Below, piece after piece: positions 6,978-12,392 of a stretch of 12,392 nt of DNA (position 1 is the first letter of the stretch; each line of letters opens with the position of its first letter). The notes under the pieces are model-generated. The model was not told where the DNA came from. It saw only the letters and a program-made list of their open reading frames with translations, and made no database searches. Source of the stretch: Larix sibirica (lineage: Eukaryota > Streptophyta > Pinopsida > Pinales > Pinaceae); NCBI GenBank assembly GCA_004151065.3, contig NWUY0300013316.1:1-12392 (forward strand). Direction: 5' to 3'. The translations under genes and the position numbers were made by a program.

Positions 6978-8534
6978 ATGACCAGTCGGGTCGGTTCTTG
7001 GGATATGACTTCCCACTATACTCATTTTGGGGATTCACTTCTCCATTCCTCCGGAGGTGCTCGGAAAGAATACTTGATAAACAACATTTGCTCTGTCGAT
7101 GGGCCTGTATCAAACCCTAATTTTCATGGTGTTAAAGCAAAGAGTCGACGGTGGTCTAAGACCCTAAAATCCAGGGAGAAGGTTGATAGGTATGTGATTC
7201 CGGTTGGTTCAAACTTGGAACGGGTCGAGATGTTAGCCAGACGAGCGTTGGTGGGTAGGCTTGAGTTTGCCTCTGGCTCGAAGTCTGAAATTGTGGAGTG
7301 GGTTCAAAAATTCTGGCTTCCTATTATTGGAAACATTCTGAGGATTAATATGTTGGTCAATCGTTGGATACTATTCATATTCTCCAGTCCGGAGGCTTTG
7401 GCGAAGATTTTGGTAGGCACTTGGCTTTTTAAGGAGGGGTCCCTGAACCTCAAACGCTGGCATGTTTCTTTTGACCCCATCCGGGAAAGAATGGGCATTC
7501 GGCATCTCTGGATGATTATCCCCAGCCTTCCCATTGAGTTATGGACAGAAGAAATTGTGAGGGCTCTAGCGAATTCGGTGGGGAAATGTGTTCGAGTGGA
7601 TAAGAACTCCATTTTTGGCATTGACAGACGTTATGCAAAGGTTATGGTGGAACTAGATTTGAGTTTGGGACTCCCCGTTGTCATAGAAATTGAGTGGGGT
7701 GATAAATTGTGGGCTCAACAACTGGATTTCTTCAGAACCCCTTTTAGATGTTTCCACTGTCGAGATATTGGTCATATTCGGGCTAAATGCCCTATTCTTC
7801 TGTCAAAATTGGAGTCTTCATTTCAGAGGAAGGAGTACATATCTCCAAACATTGGCCTTGTTACTCCAGCTACTACTGAAAACGGTAAGTCTAAACCCCC
7901 CCCGGAAGCTGCTTATTCTGAATTATCTAAAGCTGATTTGGATTTCATCTCTGATAAGAAATTACATTTAGATAGAAGAATTTCAAGGGGTGAAGTCCAG
8001 TTAAGGCATGGTTTATCAAACATTCCTTGTAACAAGTCGCATGTCTTTGTTTCTGTGTCGGAACCCCCTCCGGTTGTTAGAAATCTTGAGAAGGAATTGG
8101 ATGTCTGTCTATCTAGTCGGGGTATTGAACCTAATTATGTCCATATTTCCAATGAAGGGTTTTCATCTGTCTCCGAGTCTGTTCCACCACTTTTCCATGC
8201 CTCTGCTGAGAATTCCCAGGGTGTTGAACCTGTTTTGAGAGAGCCGGTGGCTGGGGCCGAGGATATTGCTAGTATGAGTAATAATAGGTCAAAGGATAAT
8301 GTTGGGTTTTCTCCTCTTCCCATCTACTCGAAAAACCCCTCCCTGAACTCAGCTATTTTACCTATTCATTCCCCCAAATTCCAAAATGTTACTATTCGTA
8401 GGGGGAAAAAAAAGAAAATTGCCCCTGATTCGGACCCTCAAGAGGATGAGGGTTTGGCTATGGTTGAGGGGGTGAGTGTTGATGATTCTGTGTCAGGTCT
8501 TAGAGCGAAGATGCCCATTGATAATATTTCTTAA
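6978..8534 (+). CDS. LINE ORF1 protein: DUF4283-like region and CCHC zinc knuckle (518 aa)
   Basis: Binds element RNA and, by family knowledge, helps form the retrotransposition particle. I chose the ATG at 6978 because an in-frame TGA lies at 6963; a second ATG is at 7002. Residues about 82-225 match the DUF4283 pattern of plant LINE and gag-like proteins (LARRALVGRLEF at the start, then W.LF..GSLNLKRW, WM.IPSLPIELW, and KVMVELDLS at the end). A zf-CCHC_4-type knuckle, CFHCRDIGHIRAKC (C258 to C271), follows directly. Residues 272-518 are a polar, Ser/Pro-rich linker of low conservation, with a basic run RRGKKKKI at about 474-481 that could be a nuclear localisation signal. There are no stops or frameshifts over 1.55 kb, in contrast to ORF2. 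The stop overlaps the ORF2 ATG by one base (TAATG). Confidence 0.92.
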   Translation: MTSRVGSWDMTSHYTHFGDSLLHSSGGARKEYLINNICSVDGPVSNPNFHGVKAKSRRWSKTLKSREKVDRYVIPVGSNLERVEMLARRALVGRLEFASGSKSEIVEWVQKFWLPIIGNILRINMLVNRWILFIFSSPEALAKILVGTWLFKEGSLNLKRWHVSFDPIRERMGIRHLWMIIPSLPIELWTEEIVRALANSVGKCVRVDKNSIFGIDRRYAKVMVELDLSLGLPVVIEIEWGDKLWAQQLDFFRTPFRCFHCRDIGHIRAKCPILLSKLESSFQRKEYISPNIGLVTPATTENGKSKPPPEAAYSELSKADLDFISDKKLHLDRRISRGEVQLRHGLSNIPCNKSHVFVSVSEPPPVVRNLEKELDVCLSSRGIEPNYVHISNEGFSSVSESVPPLFHASAENSQGVEPVLREPVAGAEDIASMSNNRSKDNVGFSPLPIYSKNPSLNSAILPIHSPKFQNVTIRRGKKKKIAPDSDPQEDEGLAMVEGVSVDDSVSGLRAKMPIDNIS

Positions 8535-9235
8535 TGTCTCTACTCTCTCTGAATGACCGTGGGTTGGGTGGGGTTTCACGAGCAAGGGCCCTTACCAACC
8601 TCTTCCTTTCTACTTGCCCGGGTATTGTTTTACTTCAAGAGACAATGTGTTCCTATTCTGATGCTATTATGAAAATTGGGGGTTTGTTGTCGAGTTGGGA
8701 GGTTACGGCTACAGACTCTTCTGGGCTTTCTGGTGGTTTGGCAGTTGCATGGAATCCCTAGCTGTTCGCTTTCAAAGCTTTTAGGACAGAGTGGGGGATT
8801 TTATTGGAAGGTTTTTGTATTGAACAAAAGTTAAATTTATCTGTATTTAACTGTAATGCTCCCTATACTAACAGACAGAGTTTTTGGGACTCATTAGTAT
8901 GTTATGGGATATTAAATTTAGAAAATCTTATATTTGCAGGTGACTTAAACTTCACAAAGTCACCTTCTGAAATTTGGGGGCAAAAAACTAGATTGGATCC
9001 TTTGACAGATTATTTCTCTAAGCTTCTGGTGGACAATGAGCTGGTTGATGTTTATCCTACAAAGATGATGCCCACTTGGACGAATGGCAGATGCGGTGGA
9101 GAAGGGATCCATAAAAGACTAGACAGAGTTTTAGTGAAAGTATCTCTGCTGGAGAATTTTCTGAGATATAGATCATGGGTATATGAGTTCAAATTCTCTG
9201 ATCACTGGCCAATAGTATTTCAATTTGATGAATAT
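8534..9235 (+). other. ORF2 domain: AP-like endonuclease
   Basis: Nicks the target DNA to prime reverse transcription. Motifs in order: the N-terminal LND.RGLGG (normally S.WN.RGL; the Asn is present and the Trp before it is Leu), LQET with the metal-binding Glu at 8639-8641, NCNAPY..R..FW, AGDLN with Asp at 8942-8944 and Asn at 8948-8950, TWTNGR, KRLDRVLV, and SDHWPI with Asp at 9200-9202 and His at 9203-9205. The main catalytic residues are therefore kept. The domain is interrupted by the TAG at 8759, after AVAWNP; the frame continues directly with LFAFKAFRTEWGILLEG. Confidence 0.88.
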
Positions 9236-9880
9236 GGTTTGAAATCAAAAACTCCCTTTAAGTTCAATAATTCTTGGTTGTTGCAACAGGATTTCTGCAA
9301 AATGGTTAAGGATTTATGGCTTTCAGTGAATGTTGATGGAGATAACCCCTTGGTTTTGTTTTGCAATAAAATGCGACTGCTTAAGAGAGAGATCGTGGGA
9401 TGGATAAAGGCTGGCAAGGAATCTGACAAGATGGAATTGTCACAGTTGGATGCTAAAATTCAGAAGTATCATTTGGCAAATATCAAAGGTGAATTGAATG
9501 AGGACGGGTTTGATGTGGTTAAGAAATTTGAGAAGAAAAAAGAGGAGGTCCTTTTACAGGAGGAAATGGAATGGAGATTGAAGAGTAGGGCTCTGTGGAT
9601 TCAGCTTGGTGACCGCAATACAAAGTTTTTCCACTCCTTTGCTTATGCACGTCGTAATATGAATTCTATTTGGGAATTGGAAGATGCGGGGGGGAATCAA
9701 ATCTCTGGCGGTGATTCACTGAAAAGTGAAGCTGTCAATTATTTCGGCAAAATCTACAAGGATGAGGGCAACAGTGAACTTATGGACCAGATTAGAGTGG
9801 CAGGCCTTTTCCCTAGGTTCTTTAATGAACAAGAGGCTGCAGAGCTGGGGAAAGAAGTTACTCTTGCGGAGGTGGAGAAA
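9236..9880 (+). other. ORF2 linker between endonuclease and reverse transcriptase
   Basis: A charged, probably helical linker rich in K and E (around 9420-9560). It is followed by the conserved block EEMEWRLKSRALWIQLGDRN (from about 9561) and TKFFHSFA..RRNMNSIWEL, a hallmark of plant LINEs. This part is undamaged in the main frame. No catalytic role is known for it; it links the two enzymes. Confidence 0.8.
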
Positions 9881-11110
9881 ACATTGAAACTTTTTGCTAG
9901 AGAAAAAAGTCCTGGACCGGACGGATGGCCAGTAGAGATTTACACTCATTTTTTCGACATAATGGGTTTGGATATTCTGAGTATGGTGGAATATACTCAG
10001 TTGAATGGGTTTTCTTCTGGAGTTCTATATTCTACCTTTGTTACTTTGATACCTAAAAGGAATAAACCTGCAACCTTTGGAGACTTCAGACCTATTGCGC
10101 CTTGCAATTTAGCATACAAACTAATTTCCAAAATCATTGCTCAAAGAATTAAGTCTGCTCTCTCTTTGCATATTACTGAAGAATAGTTCGACTTCTTGCA
10201 TAATTGCCAAATTCATGATGCCATTGGGGTATCTCAGGAACTGTTACACACCATTAAAGCTCGGAAACACCATGCAATGTTGCTTAAAATGGGCCTGGAA
10301 AAGGCCTATGATAGGGTCAATTGGACATTTTTAAGACTTATTTTGATTCAAATAGGGATTCCTCCGTTGGTACTTAATTGGATCATGGCCTGCGTCTCAA
10401 CGTCCAGTATTGCTGTTTTGGTTAATGGTTCTCCCTCAGCTTTTTTCAGTGTTCCAGGGGTCTTCGGCAAGGTTGTCTGTTATCTCCATTATTGTTCTTG
10501 TTAGTTATTGACGGACTTAGTAGGATGGTGAATTTTTCCAAGAATGAAGGATTGATTAAAGGTATTTAGATGGGAACTAGATGTGTATTATCTCATCTGA
10601 TTTTTGTTGATGATGTGTTGTTGGCGGGCTTAGTAACAGTTGCAGAATGGATGGTTTTTAGGAACATTATTAAATCATTTTGCAGTGTCTCAGGGATGAA
10701 GGTAAGCACTTCAAAATCTAGTTTCCATTATTTTAATGTGGACTTAGATAGAAGCAGTGAAATCATAAATATTTTGCCTTATAATTGTTGTCCTTTAGAT
10801 GATGGGCTCAAATATTTGGGTTTTTTTTTTAAACCTAACAATTACCAGATAAAAGATTGGTGGTGGCTCATTCGGAAGGTCGAAGCACGTATTGCACATT
10901 GGGCTTATAGGCTGCTATCAATTGGTGGGAAACTTATCCTGGTTAAAGCTGTTTTATTGGGGATTCTGGTCTATTGGATGTCTCTGCTTGAGGTTCTAGC
11001 TTTTATTATCAATGTCAGAAGAATGTTAATATTTAATTTTTTGTGGACTAGTTGCTTTGGTCGAGCGAATCTGGTTATGACAAGGTGGGAGACTCTTTCA
11101 AGGCCTGAAA
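9881..11110 (+). other. ORF2 domain: reverse transcriptase, catalytically dead
   Basis: Copies the element RNA. Motifs in order: KSPGPDGWPVEIYTHFFDIM (from about 9905), VTLIPKRNKPATFGDFRPI, NLAYKLISKIIAQRIK, EE(TAG)F..LHN.QIHDA, motif A as MGLEKAYDRVNW, motif B as [15 protein letters not shown] (from 10459), motif C as FVDD (10603-10614), then SGMKV...KS and KYLGF...P. The motif A catalytic Asp is Gly (GGC at 10292-10294). In motif B the usual Pro is Leu (QGCLLSP), and HNRQ is HNCQ. TAG stops at 10184 and 10567 and the frameshift near 10452 fall in this domain. The thumb-like region with WAYRLLSIGGKLILVKAVL follows. The FVDD pair is intact, but loss of the first Asp alone would abolish activity. 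Confidence 0.9.
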
Positions 11111-11699
11111 ATTTGGGGGATGGGGAATAAAAGATCTTAGTACCTTTAGCATGGCACTTAGAACTAAGAGTCTATGGAGGGGATTATTTAATAGCTCACT
11201 CTGGTCCATGGTTATTTATGTTAAGTATTTAAAAATGGATGTGATATCTTTGATAAGGAAACCGATGCTTTATGGCAGGGGTATTTCACCTATGTGGCAT
11301 GGTCTATTAAAAGTATATGGATGGATTATAGGTGACCTGAAGTGGTTGGTTGGAAATGGTAAAGATATTAGGATTGGAATGGATAAAATTCCAGGAATGG
11401 AGGATACCTTTCATCTTCCTGACAGATTGGTGGATTATTTAAGGATATATGGGATGACTACTTTAAATAGTATCAGAAATCCTGTAGCTGGAAGTTACTG
11501 GATTAGTTCTTCAGATCTGGGTTTACTTGGGAATGATGCTTTTGAATGGACCAGATTTATAAAAGCTCTTTCTTCTGCAGGTTGTATTTTGTCTGCACAA
11601 GCTGATAAAGTGGTTTGGAGTGGAAATGAAAAGACTAGGATAGTTACTGCAAAAACAACATATGCAAGAATTATTCAAGATAAATATATTTTCCCGCAA

Positions 11700-11915
11700 A
11701 ACTGGTGGTACAAGAGGATTTGGAAATGGCAGTTTCCTTTAAAAATTAAATTTTTTTTATGGCATGCTCTCTAGGGTACTCTGAAAACATGGGATAATCT
11801 AGTGAAGCGTGGATGGTGCAGTCCAAACTGGTGCATATTGTGTAATGAAAATTCAAAAAATATTAGTTATTTGTTTGTATATTGTTCCTTTGGAAAGAGT
11901 GTTTGGAATTTATGT
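11700..11915 (+). other. ORF2 domain: zf-RVT zinc finger, one ligand lost
   Basis: The zf-RVT segment between reverse transcriptase and RNase H. Visible: IWKWQFPLKIKFFLWHAL, the TAG at 11772, LKTWDNLVKRGW, the CILC pair, and the final Cys in YLFVYCSFGKSVW. The family pattern is C-x2-C then H-x4-C in HLF..C. Here the His is Tyr (TAT at 11868-11870), one C-to-T change away from CAT. Zinc binding is therefore probably impaired. Confidence 0.8.
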
Positions 11916-11966
11916 TGTGCAGAGTTGAATGTCTACAATGTGTGGGAGGTGGGTGATTTTGGATAG

Positions 11967-12392
11967 TCTCTCCTCAATTGGTATAGAAATTCAAAGATAT
12001 TTTTACTGTTGCCCATCTTTGTCTCATGGGCTCTTTGGTATGTTAGAAACTATGTTACTTTCCAAGGGAAAGACCCGAAGACCAAGGCATGCGGGATTAT
12101 TGCTTTAAAATTAGCCCCGCAGTTTAAATTTGAGAATGTAAAACATGGCGCTGGAAGGAATGGTCAGTTTTCCTTTAAAGTTGTGCAGCCTATTCTCTTT
12201 TTTGATGGGGATGCTCAGCATGGTATTTGTGCAGTTGGTGGTGTGATTTATTTGAATGAGAATCATTATTTCACCCTTCGTCTTAATTGTGGTATGGGAA
12301 CCAACATGAAGGCAGAGCTGTTAGCTTTGTGGTGTGTAGTGAAAAGTGCTAACATTTTTGGATTAGTGAACTTGAAGGTTTTCGGAGACTCC
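11967..12392 (+). other. ORF2 domain: linker and RNase H, cut at window end
   Basis: The linker LLLPIFVSWALWYVRN matches the same place in the minus-strand LINE (ILPFIVVWRIWLARH). RNase H begins FFDGDAQ with the first acidic Asp at 12204-12206. The Glu of MKAELLALW is at 12315-12317, and the GDS Asp at 12387-12389. All three acidic residues seen are intact. The fourth, plus the C-terminal helix, lies beyond the window. No stop occurs after 11966 in the visible part. Sequence outside these motifs differs strongly from the minus-strand RNase H, so the two LINEs belong to different subfamilies. Confidence 0.9.

Larger units (their letters stand above)
6840..12392 (+). mobile_element. Plant L1-type LINE with RNase H, 3' end outside window
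   Basis: A non-LTR retrotransposon copies its RNA into a nicked chromosomal site. The order is leader, ORF1 (nucleic-acid-binding), then ORF2 (endonuclease, reverse transcriptase, zf-RVT finger, RNase H), which is the standard plant L1 plan; an RNase H in plant L1s is known. Base composition shifts from AT-rich to more balanced near 6840-6850, which I take as the approximate 5' end. At least 5.5 kb is present, so the copy is nearly full length at its 5' end, unlike the truncated minus-strand one. Target-site duplications and poly(A) tail cannot be seen because the element runs off the window. ORF1 is intact; ORF2 has five TAG stops and two frameshifts, so the copy cannot move on its own. Confidence 0.93.
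8534..12392 (+). pseudogene. LINE ORF2 polyprotein, broken and cut by window end
   Basis: ORF2 would encode the target-nicking and reverse-transcribing protein. It begins with ATG at 8534-8536. The reading frame is followed by aligning known plant LINE motifs: frame of 8534 up to about 10450, the frame of 10459 up to about 11117, then the frame of 11118 to the end. In-frame stops, all TAG: 8759-8761, 10184-10186, 10567-10569, 11772-11774, 11964-11966. Frameshifts: one base missing near 10451-10453, and one missing in the G run 11115-11119. Domains are listed separately. Motif order and spacing are complete, so the damage is point-like rather than deletional, meaning the copy inserted whole and decayed in place. 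The RNase H is cut by the window end at its third acidic residue. Confidence 0.93.

Noticed and set aside
10448-10570. Programmed frameshift in ORF2
   Set aside because: The shift lies inside the reverse transcriptase core, just before motif B, with no slippery heptamer evident, and is followed by a TAG. LINEs do not shift there. Point deletion is simpler.
8534-12392. TAG read as an amino acid (stop reassignment or readthrough) in ORF2
   Set aside because: All stops being TAG invites this idea, but the same frame also has two frameshifts, a lost catalytic Asp and a lost zinc ligand. Those mark a dead copy, and ORF1 and the host-like gene do not use internal TAG.
6840-12392. LTR retrotransposon or viral insertion
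   Set aside because: There is no protease or integrase, and the order endonuclease, reverse transcriptase, zf-RVT, RNase H with an upstream CCHC ORF1 is that of a LINE.

Overview
The window looks like nuclear DNA of a higher plant. The intergenic parts are very AT-rich and low in coding content. The recognisable genes belong to plant L1-type LINE retrotransposons of the class that carries a C-terminal RNase H. There are no prokaryotic gene arrays, no tRNA or rRNA genes and no CRISPR. I cannot name the species from sequence alone.

Layout. Positions 1-1800 are AT-rich intergenic DNA with several small imperfect duplications and one 14-bp perfect inverted repeat (1459-1500). Positions 1800-3000 hold the 3' end of a 5'-truncated, decayed LINE on the minus strand. 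Its RNase H domain (about 2330-2770) is still recognisable, but it has stops, frame changes and an Asp to Asn change at an active-site position. Positions 3271-3759 are a tandem direct duplication of unknown origin. Positions 4104-4643 hold the only candidate host gene: an uninterrupted 179-codon frame with a signal-peptide-like start, a Cys/N-glycosylation-site cluster and one C-terminal membrane segment. I do not recognise its family. Downstream (4764-5240) is a field of degenerate short repeats, followed by AT-rich DNA with a 20-bp and a 55-bp duplication (5977-6041, 6598-6707).

From about 6840 to the window end (12392) lies most of a second, larger LINE on the plus strand, cut by the window edge. 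Its ORF1 (6978-8534; DUF4283-like region, CCHC knuckle, basic C-terminus) is intact. ORF2 starts at 8534, where the ORF1 stop and ORF2 start share one base (TAATG). ORF2 has, in order, an AP-endonuclease-like domain, a linker, a reverse transcriptase, a zf-RVT zinc finger and an RNase H, with the third RNase H acidic residue only four bases from the window end. ORF2 is dead: five in-frame stops, all TAG; two single-base frameshifts; and the motif A catalytic Asp replaced by Gly.

In a live element, ORF1 protein would coat the RNA. ORF2 protein would nick the target, copy the RNA and remove the RNA strand. This copy could at most supply ORF1 protein. I found no convincing new biological system. 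The most useful second looks are the all-TAG pattern of decay, the TAATG junction, the intact ORF1 beside a ruined ORF2, and the unassigned membrane-protein gene.
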